A stretch of DNA of 49,604 nt from Gnetum montanum (Eukaryota > Streptophyta > Gnetopsida > Gnetales > Gnetaceae): NCBI GenBank assembly GCA_015680685.1, contig MNCI01009226.1:1-49604 (forward strand), read 5' to 3'. Positions 22,254 through 34,312 of the stretch are shown in pieces (positions within the stretch are counted from its first letter, which is position 1; each line of letters begins with the position of its first letter). The notes beneath the pieces are model-generated. The model had not been told where the DNA came from. It searched no databases and was given only the letters and a program-made list of their open reading frames with translations. Position numbers and translations under genes: made by a program.

Positions 22254-22715
22254 CTAGGGATATGACCAAGTAAAGGTTGTTGGCCACTTGTTAACTACCT
22301 ACAACAGCTTGTATTTTTATTCAAGAGTAAGATTTGCATTGATGATAACTAGCTTGCCATTGTTTAAAAATGTATATTTCATTCTAGCTAGTAGAGTTTT
22401 AAACTTTAGGGGCTCCTACTTGAGATTATTAGGGATTTCCAACTCTCCCCAATAAGTATCATCATTTTCATCATCGGAGAGTTAGTGACGAACTTGCTCA
22501 AGTTCATCCATGCCTTCGACATAAGCACATGTTAGGCTCTTAGTTAGTTCCATGCATAATGTGTTGTTGTCAAAGTTAGCTGTCAACCATTGGGTGCCCT
22601 CCTGCTTTATAGCTACTATGTATAGGCACTTTTGGACATCTATGTCTTGTGCACACTAATTTCATGCTTTAATGTATGTACTTTTGATGGACCAGAGTTT
22701 CTACACACAACTGCA

Positions 22716-23110
22716 CTAGTTATTGTTGTACATGATGCATGGAACACACTTCTTCTCTAGTTGTCCAAATTCATTTTCCTTGGAGATTTCCAAGGAGAGG
22801 TCCCTTATACCCATTCGTGCATCAACTGTGCTTAACCATACCCTTCCCATAACGATGGGGAAGTCACCTTTGTAGTTCTCAACCTTGATCACCAAAAAAT
22901 AGATAGGATAGGACCACCCACAAACTGTGGTCACAATGTCTTCTGCTAACCCCAAAGGGATGGTGATTGACTGGTTTGCCAATTTTAAATGGATGTTGCT
23001 CTTCTTGAGAGGCATTAGGCTCTAGGCCTTTTACATGTCATAGAAGATGAGATTGACATCGGAACTAGAGTCAGAAGAGCCTTGTAAGGCTCATGTCCAA
23101 TTATCTGCAA
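22716..23110 (-). pseudogene. Element A aspartic protease
   Basis: On the minus strand, LIYLQIIGHEPYKALL leads to the active site near 23058-23075. One base is lost at the catalytic Asp codon, and the DSG-type loop reads as DSS in the remaining frame. After this, PLKKSNIHLKLANQSITIPLGL...IVTTVCGWSYP (from 23015) matches element C's protease region. It cuts the gag-pol polyprotein in living elements; this copy cannot. Confidence 0.75.
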
Positions 23111-25635
23111 GTAAATAAGATGACTTCTTGAGTCAGATCTTTTCATGGGAAGGTTGCCAGCCTTGATCCAATTGGAAATAGCATGAGTTAATATCATAGT
23201 ATGGATCTAAGGTGACATTTGGTTTGAAGGGCACTCGAATTTGTTTGATGCAAAGGATGAGGATGTTGAAGATATAGGGCAACCAACTACATTAGGTTGT
23301 CAAGGGTTGGGAGAATTGTTAGGTCAAAGAAATAGTCATTTCCTAGAATGATTATCCAAACCACTTGGCTATAAGGCCAGTTGTAAATTCATAGTCCTTG
23401 TAGCATTTCGCTGCTGCAACTATGGGGGAATTTCACCCTACATGGATGAAGCAAGAGGTAGCTAGGTAGAGGGATTTGTGCAAACGGATGCAGAGAGTGG
23501 TATGGATATGGATGCTCCCTTTGAGTAGATGGTGAGTGAGTTTGATGGTACTCTGAAGGGTAATAATGATCCTGGAATGAGGTGTGGCTTGCAGAGCTTT
23601 GTGCAGAAATGGGTTGTTGAACATAGTACCTGTATGGATCTGATTGCCTATAAGGGTACTACTATCTTGATAGTGGCGTTTCCCATGATTATGGTTGGTG
23701 CCACTGTTGGTATTTCTCATATGGTTGTGGTGGAGCTCCACTTGGGTAATAAGATTGTTGTTGCTAGTGGAACTACCATGGATTGCCTTAAGGATAAGGC
23801 AATTGTCAAGGTGCTTGCCTACATGCTAATCAAGGATTCAGCATGTACACCCCAAACTCTTGTAAGTGTAACACCATAGGGCAATAATCCTTTGGATATT
23901 TATATTGATAGATGTCATAGCTAGTATCATCATCAGAGTCTGTCTCCACAACTTCTTCTACTATAACAGCTTTACCCTTACCTCTCTAGTAGGCACGTTC
24001 AACTTTTTTCTACCTCCTGCGGTCATGATCACTATTATGTTTTTTGGATGCTTCAGTAATATTTATAGCAGTTTGAAACTTTCCATCCAAAAATTCCCAT
24101 AGTTTATCAACCTTTTCCAAAATGTCCAAAATAGATTTTTGAATAGGCAAGGTTTTCTTGTTCACCATTTCATCAAGTGGTGACTCCTCCTTGTCATAGA
24201 ATCGAATCTTCCTTTTCCTAATGGAAGGGTCCCTATTATATTCCTCTACACTTTCCCTTTTTCGTAACTCACTTTCTTCTTTTGATACCTACTTTATCAA
24301 CCTTTATATCTAATGAGATCTTAGTTCAAATAGTCTCCCTTGGGCATAAACCCCAAGATTTCTTCTAGTTTTTGCTCTGAGCCCATTTATGATGTGGTGG
24401 AGTTGTTCTCTTTGAGAATAACCATGTCCAAGGCATCAATGTTGACATCCAAGGGTTTATGTGTTCTGTATTTCTAGCCTTGGATTTACCTTCTTAGATT
24501 GGACACTCTAGAGTACATTTAGTATTTTTCATTGAATAGCTCAAGCATAGTACTCAATTAGCTAATAGATTCTAGCTCCAAGGACTAGTACCAGCTTTCA
24601 ACCTCTTTGATGACAATCCTAGAGAAGAGCTTGAGTTTCTATCAATCATTTTCAATGTTCTACAAGGCATAAGTATCATGAAAAGCTTGCAAATGATTTT
24701 GCGTATCCAAGTTATATCCCCCTCAAATCTTGGGATATTGTTCATGTCCAAGCGCTTGATCCAACTATCTTTCACATGCCTAGTTGGGATCTTAATTGCC
24801 TCTACAATGTTAAGCATGCTTCAAGTCACCAACAAAGGTTCATCATTATCATTATGTTGATGGCGCTAATGATGGTTCCTACTACCCCTATGTTCATGAT
24901 GTGCTTGGTGATAAGTATTGTTGTCTTGTTGAACACCTCCATCACGGTTATTCCTATGGCAGCTTCTATTAGAACTAGAAGATGAAGAGGAATGTTTGGA
25001 ATCAAATGAAGAGGATGAAGAGGAAGGTGGACCACCACCATCACCGTAGTGTCTGTCACCACCTTGTCGCTCATTACGACCACCATCCTTAGATCCCTTG
25101 CCATCTTAATGTTTGCCCAAGTCCTTACCTTGACTATCACTTTTTCCTAAACCTAGTTTATTAATAGTGGATTGCAAGTTTAGGGCCACACCCTCATCAT
25201 TAATAACAAGGGGTGGAGAATCTTCATGTTGAGAACCCCCAAAGGGAGGATCCTCATTGTCAGTTTGGTTTAATAGGAACAAGGGATTGGTGAAGTGTTT
25301 CCCCTTCACAAACTCATGGTGCTTCTCTTAGTATCGATCCCTCCTACGTTGTGTTTTGATGGGACGGTAGTCCTGAGTGTCATAATCATGCATAATGTGT
25401 TCCTCTTGAAGATCTGGGATGCCTAACCTTTTAAGAGTTTGAAACAACATCCTGGGCATAGATCGATCAAGGGGCATTACAATGTTGCCCTCCATGTTAC
25501 ACCATTGCAGCTGCTCATCCTAGTGCAAGATGAAGGTGAAGTTTGGTACATACTCATCAGGATGAGTATATATCACTTTGCACTCCTATGGGACCGATAG
25601 TTAACATCTTCATGCCTATGAGAAGAAGAAGACAT
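23111..25635 (-). pseudogene. gag: Element A gag, degraded
   Basis: The minus-strand frame starts at ATG 25635 (MSSSSHR). With frameshifts and stops it aligns with element C's gag: VIYTHPDEYVPNFTFILH, DRSMPRMLFQTLKRLGIPDLQEE, a Ser/His-rich region (about 24830-25110), then IKRLDMNNIPRFEGDI near 24740. The capsid-like centre between about 24550 and 24150 is poorly preserved. The region down to the protease is heavily mutated, so exact ends are not given. Confidence 0.7.
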
Positions 25636-25767
25636 TTTGCAACAAATAAAATAATCAGTATGCTTTTCTAATTATATGTTGTGTGAGAGTAATGTTGACC
25701 TTGAGTTTGTTCAATGATATTAATAATGTTCACTAATCCTAGATAGCACATGTTTCAACAAACAGAG

Positions 25768-25785
25768 TCCTCGACAATGACACTA
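25768..25785 (-). other. Element A primer binding site (tRNA-Asp-like, mutated)
   Basis: The minus strand reads tagtgtcattgtcgagga one base after the 5' LTR. It differs from element C's site only by transitions. Confidence 0.75.
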
Positions 25786-25786
25786 A

Positions 25787-26728
25787 TGATGAGCAGTAGA
25801 GGTACCCCTACACCCAACCATATGAATCACAAAGCATTCATGTGCGATTCGGTTGAATTCCATGGACTTTATAGTTTTCGATACACTAGTCTTTTAAGAA
25901 GTGAACCTTGCCCTAAGGTCATTTGTTGTATTCCCAATTACACTTGTGATGCACATGGTATGGTTAAATGTAATCGAGGCATATGACTTTTATTATTTTG
26001 TGTTTTATGTTCTTTTTTGCTTAAAGAGAGAGATGAAGTAATTTAATAACTAATTTAATTTAACTAACTAACTAATCTCTAACTAGTCCTAACATAGGCA
26101 TCCAGTCCTACTTTCCATACACATCCTAAACCCATGTACCCATTGTTAGGCTACCAAGCATTATGCTACTAGGTGCACCAAGCAATAACACTGTTGGGAT
26201 TACCAAGAAAATACGTGTTTATGCTCGAAGTGGTCATACTTATGTATTTAACCTATTTAGCTTATCTTTCTTAATCACTTAATTAGCTTAATTACTGAGA
26301 AACATTGAACAAATAACTAAAAACATTAAATTCAAGAATAAAACATTTAAAGTATTGAAAATGCTGCAAGGTTTATCAAAAAGCTCATCTTTATTGTTGT
26401 ACACACTGGTGTGGTTCAGGTACAATAGTGCTTGAATAAAGATTTGTACATAATAACTCCTACTACAGGCACTCAAGAAAATATTCTAACTTTCAAATGT
26501 AAAAACTGCAAGATGTTGGCTACTACTATGACTTTTAATGCATAAACATGATTGGGGAGCTTGTATTTATAGTTTTTACTATAGGACTGCATTGGTAGGG
26601 CCCTGTCAACGTATCGACATAGCCCCATCGATAGGGCAACACCACGTAAATGGGGCCCCATCGATGAGGGCTTTTCGACAAGGCTGCGTCAACAAGGGCC
26701 CATCAATGTGACACTTTGATGCTCATCA
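25787..26728 (-). repeat. Element A 5' LTR
   Basis: This 942-bp LTR pairs with 7474-8406. The +strand starts tgatgagcagtagaggtacc and ends gatgctcatca. The U3 palindromes (GGGGCCCC, ATCGAT; about 26595-26710) and the reversed TATA box (near 26565-26572) are retained. Confidence 0.9.
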
Positions 26729-26922
26729 ATGAAGATGATGTTTGGATTATCTTTTTAAAAAACAAACTTATGTAAGAAATACCTAAGAATGATAATAGTT
26801 GGTCTTCTAATAACTTTATTCAATGTCTTCTTTTTCCTCAAGCTAGTTCTATTCTTGGTTCTCCACTTCTTAAACAAATTTAGATGACATGGTGCAAGCT
26901 TATTAAATAATGAAATTACAAT
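26729..26922 (+). mobile_element. LINE ORF2 segment between element A and solo LTR F
   Basis: The frame EDDVWIIFLKNKLM...SSILGSPLLKQI...MTWCKLI runs through this piece with a few stops. It continues across both inserted elements when one copy of each target duplication is removed. It belongs to the same LINE as 27582-28490. Confidence 0.65.
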
Positions 26923-27581
26923 TGATGAAGCACTATATAGTCGATGCGTCAACTAGGTCGCGTATAGGGGGCCCCGTATACATGGCCGCGTAGACGTGGC
27001 CCCGTCGACGCATCCCTCCATGCGTCGACGTGGCCCCGTTTACTTCATCATTGCAGCATTCACTTAGTTTTAATTAGTTAATTGTTATTGTTATTTATTG
27101 TTTTCTTAGTTAATATTTCTTTACCATCATTTACTATTCTTATTGTTAACTGCAGAATGAGTACGACTTAATCACGAGCATTTAAGTGTGACTACTTGGT
27201 AACCTAGTAGCATACCTAGGATCTACATGTAATCCCAAGAGTAGTCGTGCATGAGGTCTAAGATGTGTACGAATGATTAAGGAACGGATGCTCATCGCAC
27301 TTAGGCTAGCTTAGACTTCATTTCCTATTGCTTATTAGTTTAATCAAGATCATTTCCTATTGCTCTAAGAGTAGCACTAGTTTAGGATCACATCATACAC
27401 CTCACTCTGGACTAAACCATACATGACAAAGCAAATACTAGTCTAGGTGGGAAGACAACAAACTACGATCAACGTGTAACTATCTAGATACCACAATTAG
27501 CCTGTCCACGGAGTTCGACCGAATCCTGCATGAACGCTCGTATTCATATGGTTGAGTGTAGGGGTACCTCGCCACTCATCA
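26923..27581 (+). mobile_element. F: solo LTR with perfect target duplication
   Basis: This 659-bp LTR starts tgatgaagcactatatag and ends cgccactcatca, flanked by acaat on both sides (26918-26922 and 27582-27586). Neither a primer site nor a polypurine tract adjoins it, so it is a solo LTR left by LTR-LTR recombination. U3 carries palindromes GTCGAC, GTATAC and GGGGCCCC (26955-27040). The usual TATA and R section is missing: U3 is joined directly to tacttcatcattgcagcatt at about 27043. Confidence 0.88.
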
Positions 27582-28490
27582 ACAATCATATTATAGTTGC
27601 AGAAGATATGCTTAAGCAAATTAGCCCATGGTGGCCTCCTTTTAATGAAGGAGTTTAGGTTATTAATGCATCTAGATTATGTACCACATAGAGCAAATTA
27701 TATATCATTGTAGTTTCTTGTTTGCGTATGCATGATAGATGCATCATTTGGAATGAAACTTTTAGCCTCTATGGTTTGAATAGAAAGAAGAAAAAGAATT
27801 TTGAAAAATTAATTTCTAATCTTGAGAATTTATTTAAGGGTAATAACAATTTGCACCAAACTTTTCCAGATATTTTTTGGAAGGATGGTAGATATGTTTT
27901 TCCTTTGAATTCAAAAGTTGCTTATGAGATCATTACAAAGAATGGTTTTATTCATAAAAAACTCAATAAGGACTAAAAAATGCAATTATCATCACACTTT
28001 TGGATGAGGAAAATAAAAGACATTTGGAGAGCTCATATATTTTCTAAAATTCATATTTGTTATTGTATCTTATTCATCAAGGTCTTCTTATTGGCACTCA
28101 TCTTAAACATATGGGAAATGTTTCTTCTCAATGTCCTCTTTGTAGAAGTAAAGGCTTATTTTCTCATGTTTCTTTTAAGGGTCTTGTTGCTTAGCATGCT
28201 TGGAAATGGACATCCAAAATTTGTAACAACTATTAATCAAGCATCAATGAAGTAATTCATGGTGATTAGCCTACTTTGTCTACTTCATTTCTTTGCATTT
28301 GGAAATGTCTTTGACCACTTATTCTCTACTTTATTTGGAAGCTTTGGTGTGCAATTATTTTCTAGTAGCTAGAGCACAACTATGACCTCTCTTTAAGTGT
28401 CAAATACCAAATTCTCAAAGGTGTCACTTTTCAGCTACAACTTCAAGCAAAAGAGCTTCTAGTGAAAGCTAAACAATTAATTTGTTTTGT
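27582..28490 (+). mobile_element. LINE ORF2 C-terminal part with zinc-binding RT tail
   Basis: After solo LTR F the LINE frame continues (IIVAEDMLKQISPWWPPFNEGV), then MHDRCIIWNETFSLYGL. At 28006-28060 it gives IKDIWRAHIFSKIHI, and after a frameshift HQGLLIGTHLKHMGNVSSQCPLCRSK...FSHV. The W...P.K..HF pattern and CPLC...H zinc ligands are typical of the zf-RVT region following reverse transcriptase in plant L1-type LINEs. Several stops make this copy dead. The 3' end near 28490 is a guess; no clear poly(A) tail was found. Confidence 0.75.
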
Positions 28491-29705
28491 ATAGTATTAA
28501 TTTCTTTTTATTTCAGATGTTCAAGGATGAGAAACTTTTAGCTTTTGTTGTTATTTGTTCTTTATCTCTAATTGATGTATTTATTTTTCTTTAGAAAGAG
28601 TTTACTCCTTCTCTTTACAAGGAAACCTTTGATAAGAAGTAAAAACCCATGAGAGTGCTTTTGAATAAGGATAAAGCCTGATCATTTTTCTACCCCAAAG
28701 GGAGGTTTTTTAGGATTAGTTGTAAGGATAAAAACCTAAAAAGGAAACCCCAAAACCATTGGGCTTTTTGTCTAGACTCTTTCTTTGATCTAGTTATTAT
28801 TCTTATTTTTGGGGTAACACCCCCACCCCACTTGGTCCCAAACACCATAATGTTCTACACAATCCCATAATTTCAATTTTGACAATCCTAACAAACTACC
28901 CATATAACTATTTTTCTTACTTCTAGGATATTTGTGTGTGGAGAAACATAGGTATAATGATGTTTTTGACATAACGTGAATTTAGTTTGTAGTAATTTTG
29001 GCTAAGGTGTTAATTACCAGTCTCTTGAAGAGGACCCTTTTGGTCAAAATTAGCTTATCTAGTTGATAATGAATAGATTGTTAGCTAATTCAAGAAAATA
29101 AGGTATTACACCATATTTAATTCTTTATTTTATTAATACAAGTATCTTGGGGTTTGACATCCCCTTTTTATTATACCTAGAAATTTAGAATCTTGTACTT
29201 TGTTTTCCAACTAGCTTCCCTATATAGTTATGATTTGGCCAAGAATGTCTTGTTTCTTCTAAAAATTTCCCAATGTTTATTTGAGGGGGTGTTGGGCCCT
29301 AAAAATAATGAATAAAAACAAAAAAATTATCTCAAGATTTATTCTTTGAAACATTTAGATGCTAAAGAATAAGTTACATCTACTAATAAGATTTGGGAGG
29401 GTAGTAAGAAGGGTTAGCTTATTATAAGCTAAAGATCTATAGGTAAGAGGTTGCTAAGTCAAACTTGAAGCATTAAAGTTTTAACACTAAGCCTTGAACT
29501 TGCTACCTTCAACTACAAAGGTGTAGGAACTAACCACTTTAATCATCAACATAAGAAACCTATTCATTAATAAATGCACTCTATTTTAAAACCTATTCAT
29601 TAATAAATGCACTCTATTTTAAGATCCCTTGGATTAGATGTATCAGACTAGTTTCAAATTTCTTGTTATTAAAGGAATATTGGAATTTGAAATAATTGAA
29701 ACATA
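28491..29705. other. Unassigned AT-rich DNA
   Basis: No gene is supported. Part of it may be LINE 3' untranslated sequence. It contains the 33-bp tandem duplication listed separately. Confidence 0.45.
29556..29621. repeat. Perfect 33-bp tandem duplication
   Basis: The unit beginning aaacctattcattaataaat and ending ctctatttta occurs at 29556-29588 and again, identically, at 29589-29621. Perfect identity in otherwise decayed DNA implies a recent event. Confidence 0.93.
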
Positions 29706-29813
29706 AGTACACCTCAAGATTTATAGACATTTATAACTTAGTGCTACCTAGTAGAATGAAACCTGTGACCTGGGATTATCAAGCTAAGACATATACCACT
29801 AGGCTAACACCTC
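29706..29813 (-). mobile_element. tRNA-derived SINE-like copy
   Basis: The minus strand starts caatgaggtgttagcctagt and has the RNA polymerase III A-box-like TTAGCCTAGTGG. A weak B-box region near the aggtttcatt stretch follows, then gcactaagttataaat. It is the same family as the copy at 35609-35735. No clear target duplication was found here. Confidence 0.6.
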
Positions 29814-30005
29814 ATTGTATTTTTTATGATGTACTTTGTTTTCTATTTTTAATATATTTTAAGTTTTTGGATTTGACACAACCCACCTCCAATGTAGTTA
29901 AGTTATTTAAATTAGAACTAATGGTAAGATTCTTGATTTGAAAGCTGTAAGTTATGGGTTTGATTTTAGTAGGCAATGTTGAGTTATAAAGTTTTAATTA
30001 ATAAT

Positions 30006-30075
30006 AAGGTGTTAGCCTAGTGGTAAGACTCTTGATTTGAAAGCTTCAAGTCATGAGTATACCCCTTGGATCTGA
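30006..30075 (+). mobile_element. tRNA-like fragment (SINE head)
   Basis: aaggtgttagcctagtggta has the same A-box-like head as the two longer SINE copies, followed by a different tRNA-like body (gactcttgatttgaaagctt, then caagtcatgag). A similar body without a clear head lies at 29920-29970. It is too short to be a sure full copy and is not a functional tRNA. Confidence 0.4.
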
Positions 30076-30880
30076 AAACTTTATCAAGTACACCCCATGG
30101 ATCTTGGGTTATAATTTGAAAATATTTGAATATTCTATTTTTTTGAAAAATAAAATTGCATGTGCACTTCCAAAGAAAACAATAGGCTTGGTAACATTCC
30201 AAAGAAATATGAAATTCATGGAAGTAATAGGCAAAAAGCCCAAAAAAGAAAAAGAAAACATCATCTTGAGATAGTTAACAATTTGGAATAACTTTGCATA
30301 CCCAAATCCAATTGTGCTAAGAAAAAGGACATTGCCAAAAGATATGAACAAAAGTATGAACCCCAAGATGTTCAAGGCGTTTGCCAACACGTAAACCTAG
30401 GTGAAGAAAACACCAAAGAAACCATTGAATTTGAGGTAGAGCAAGAAGCTTCCATATTCACTTGAAAGTGAATATCCAAAATTGTTCTGACTTTTGTTTG
30501 TAGCCATTGACAACAATTGAGGAATTGTGCAAAAGTTGAAATGGAACATATGGCTTATAAGGCAAAAGCTTTAATCCATTAGTCCAACAAAGGCCATGAA
30601 AAATGCTTTGCACCTAAACATGCAACTGTAAATAGTGGTTCTAGTTAGACCATATATCCTAGGATGTAGCTATATTTTGATTATTTTGATTTCCAGCATC
30701 CTAAATTAAGACTTTTTAACTTAATATTGAGTACCAAAAAAGAACCCATAGTTTCCAAATTATAATTACCGACCAAGCTTTTCAAAAGGCTTCTTTTTCA
30801 TACCACCGAACCGAACAGTTTCTACTTCCAACGCCCTTGTAACGCTTTACTCTTTGGTTTTTATTTTTCCAAGTTCTTTA
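30076..30880. other. Unassigned sequence upstream of the proteasome gene
   Basis: No coding similarity is seen. The last 100 bases (from about 30790) become less AT-rich and probably belong to the promoter or 5' untranslated region of the next gene, but no TATA box could be placed with confidence. Confidence 0.4.
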
Positions 30881-31141
30881 TTTGAAAATCGTAAACCCCT
30901 CGTGGTCTCCAATGTCTCACAACGAGGGTGACCTGAAAGTATTTATAATAATTGACGCCTCTAGGTCAGACACAATCACAGTAGCTTGCTATCGCAACTT
31001 AAAAGAATTTAGCGGGTTCTCTCTCCTCGAGACTTACTGCCAAAGAAATCTTGCGACCTCTGAAAACAAAAACAGGGCATTGTAGAAATACTTGGGTTGT
31101 TCTTTCTTTGATACACAAGATCTGTGAATTTCTGTTTCAGG

Positions 31142-34100
31142 ATGCTGAACGCAGGATCGAAATTTCAGAGTCTTGGCGGCTGCAAAGATGAAAAATCGCA
31201 GGAACCATACGTAGACCATGCATTAACAGGCCGAGCTGCACCCTTTACACTTTCCAAGGCCCCAATTTCTCATACACAGTGAGTTTTTCCACCCTTTTTT
31301 CTGCTCAAGTCGTGTTTTTTCGTCACGCATTTTGTCCATTGCTTGGATTGTTTTAGCAATCACGCCGAGCTGAAGGGTTTCGAGTGTTTTAACCTTGCGA
31401 TATATTTGGTTGGTTACGTTGTTTTTTTGGCCCTATCTGAAGACTCACACTGCAATATTTTTGTTGTTTTCTTTTGGGTAAAGAATTTTTAATGGATTTT
31501 GTTTGGTTCTTATTGTTCAGTCGTGGAAGTTAGTCATATAAATTTTGTAATTTAATTGCAGGTACCCATATGTAACTGGGACATCTGTTTTGGGCCTCAA
31601 ATTTAAAGATGGGGTCATCTTGGCTGCCGACATGGGAGGTTAGGAATCACAGCTTACACAAGTTTTAGACCTGATCGTTATGATTGTGTTGTTTATTGGC
31701 AGTTTCTGGCTAAATTTTTGACAAGCATTCATATGAGTGGGTATGAAGCGAGAACATTTGAAACATTTATCTGATGAGCATTGACATTAGTTTCTGTATG
31801 CTTGATTCTAACATATATAGAAGCCAGTGCAAGCATTCTGATAGGAATGGATTCAGGGTCAAGAATGGGTTATTTTACATTTATGTTTTGATTTTAAAAC
31901 TGTCCTTCGATATTACAACGAGCATAATTGCAGTATTATTAATTAAATCTCGAAGGAGATTGTAGGTACTGTGTCAAGGTAATTAAAACTGCCAAATTCT
32001 CAACGACAGCTTGAAGCGAGGCCTTTTTGTGAAAAAAGGAAAAAGCAATTAGTTCATATGTGCCATGTTTTTAAAATGAAAAATTTGCAATATAAATTGG
32101 ATTCAATATTAAAAGAATTTTAGGTCACGTTTAAAAAGCGGGTCTTGCTTATCATCAATAGTTTACAGAATCTTCACCATTGTCAAGCTTTTGCTCTTGT
32201 TCCATTTGTGTTGCTTCATTTCCATCTGATGTGATTTTCAATGGTAGTCCGAAGGTTTTATATCCTGGCCACATGGTACAACGAGTGCACACATATGCAT
32301 ACCCATCTTGACCCCTTGTGTAAATGGTAGCATTTAACCTGGTGGAGTTGTTTTCCTTTATAACAGTTTTCTATGGAACAGATGTTATAAAACAAGTTAA
32401 TACCACTTGCTGTTGTTCTCCATGTTTTACGTCTGCTACATTCAATTTGCAGAATGGACCGTCTCTATTTAAACTCAAGGTTGGGTTGCTTGATATATAT
32501 TTGATTTTTAACATATAAGACTGGCAAGGGTCATAAGCAAGTTTTGTGCTGTTTGCATTACAGTTTTTACTTTTATTTACACTTTGGAGAAAATTTGACT
32601 AGAGATTTTTATGTTGAGTAGTAGCTTTTGAACACTTGTGTTAACGGTTTGAATGATTTTGCTTGAATTTTGAGCTATATAAGTTTTTATATGAAATTGC
32701 ATGATAGCTTGCATGAACTTTTTGAAGGATGCTTGTTTTTTACTTTGCAGGGTCATATGGATCTACCTTACGATACAAGAGTGTTGAGAGATTAAAAACT
32801 ATTGGAAAGTATACTGTTTTGGGTGCAGGAGGAGAGATTAGTGATTTTCAGGAGATTATTCGTTATTTGGATGAGTTAATGTAAGCACCCATTGAATCTG
32901 TTTCAATTAAATTTTGATCAAAAGTATTTTTTGTTGGCCTTTGTTTATGAGCAAAATCATTTTGTTGCTTTCTAGTTGGGCTACTGGTATGATTGTTATT
33001 CATTTGATATTGTTTGTTATCGTCAAGTATGACTCTTTCGTCTCTATGCAATATTCCTCCCAAATTATTTATCTGTTTCCTCCTAAATATTTCAAATGCA
33101 GACTCTATGACAACATGTGGGATGATGGAAATTCAATTGGCCCAAAGCAAGTACATAATTACATCACCAGGCTGATGTACAACAGAAGAAATAAATTTGA
33201 TCCTCTGTGGAATTCAGTTGTTTTAGGAGGAGTCAAGAATGGGCAGACATATCTGGGCACAGTATAACACACTTTCCTTGCTGTCTCAATTTAGAAATGA
33301 ACATACAAATATTTATGTTACTTTTAATTTAAGACCCATGCACTTGTTTAAATTTTGAATGTGTTTGATGGATGGTTGTTAGGTGAATATGATTGGTGTT
33401 CATTATGAGGAAAACCATTGTGCAACTGGCTTTGGTAATCACCTTGCTATCCCACTATTTCGTGATGAATGGAAAAAAGATATGGAGTATGAGGATGCTA
33501 TCAGGCTTATAGAGAAGTGCATGCGTGTCCTCCTCTATCGTGATCGATCTGCTGTTAACAAGATACAGGTAATTTTCTAAAACAGTGGATGTTATATTTG
33601 GGAACTTTGGTTTCTTTTGTTAAAATTTGAATTTTAGGGATCCAGGGAGCATGTTGGTACTATATTTATGAATGTTGTAAACATTCTTTTAAGTTTTTTA
33701 ATGTGCAATAAAGTTTCTTTGTATATTGCTAAGCTATTACAACAACTGCTAAAGTGGTTATCTGGGAAAGATTTGGTATGAAAGAATTTAGGTTATAACA
33801 GGCAACTAAATCTTACAACAAGTGCCGATGTTTTGAAGCTTGGGAGATTCCGAGTGTTTGTTATTGCGTACATTTTGAAGAGAAATGATAGAATTGTATA
33901 AAATGGAGCTGATCTTTTTCATGAGAAACAAAACATAACGATATCCGAAACCATAATCTTGGCTATGCATATCTGTTTTTGGGCAATACATATGAATATC
34001 GTTGGCATTCTGGCATGTATTTTTACCTTTTACAAAAACTTCTCTTAACCATCAGCCCTCATATTTCATGAAGTTTTCAATCGTTGATAATTTTCATTTT

Positions 34101-34312
34101 GTTGCAGCTCGAAATAGTTAAAAAATTAAAAAAGTATTACTTTGAGCAGTCTATTATTAAAAGATTGAATGATTCCTTCTGGTGAATTTGTTTTGCAGAT
34201 AGCAGTGATAACAGAAAAAGGAACCAATATGCTTGGACCATATGCTTTGAAGACCTTCTGGGAATTTGAAGCTTTTAAGAACCCTGCTGCTGTTGCTGTA
34301 GGTTCATGGTAG
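31142..34312 (+). CDS. PBG1: 20S proteasome subunit beta type-7 (PBG1/PSMB4 family), six exons
   Basis: Coding exons: 31142-31278, 31562-31638, 32751-32880, 33102-33261, 33383-33568 and 34199-34312. All introns are GT-AG, and the joined length is 804 nt (267 residues plus stop). The protein has a propeptide of about 44 residues, then TQYPYVTGTSVLGLKF, DGVILAADMGGSYGS, LGAGGEISDF, the MYNRRNKFDPLWN segment, CMRVLLYRDRSA and IAVITEKG. These are hallmarks of the non-catalytic beta-7 (PSMB4) ring subunit, which helps join the two half-proteasomes. Length is close to plant PBG1. A CAG just before the ATG context (31138-31140) could be the acceptor of a 5'UTR intron. No stop or frameshift is seen, so the gene looks intact. 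It is the only host gene in the window. Confidence 0.95.

Larger units (their letters stand above)
7474..26728 (-). mobile_element. Element A: Ty3/gypsy retrotransposon, Athila/Tat-like, split by element B
   Basis: LTRs at 7474-8406 and 25787-26728 bound the element. The flanking 5-mers are atgga (7469-7473) and atgaa (26729-26733), a target duplication with one transition. Removing element B and its duplicated 5 bases leaves about 13.3 kb. Minus-strand order is 5' LTR, primer site, gag, PR, RT, RNase H, INT, non-coding tract, accessory ORF, polypurine tract, 3' LTR. The tRNA-Asp-like primer site, long internal region, extra ORF after INT and lack of a visible chromodomain point to the Athila/Tat side of Ty3/gypsy. 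It is inactive, with several stops and frameshifts, an RT active-site change and loss of the integrase catalytic Glu. Confidence 0.9.

Noticed and set aside
26941-27581. Solo LTR F starting at 26941 (tcgatgcgtc)
   Set aside because: That start gives no target duplication; starting at 26923 (tgatgaagc) gives a perfect acaat duplication.
30006-30075. Functional tRNA gene
   Set aside because: An A-box-like head is present but no cloverleaf with an anticodon arm can be drawn, and related copies are SINEs.
31142-34312. Catalytic proteasome beta subunit (beta-1, -2 or -5)
   Set aside because: The mature N-terminus begins TQYPYVTGTSVLG, as in the non-catalytic beta-7 subunit, and lacks the catalytic Thr-Thr context with downstream Asp and Lys of active subunits.
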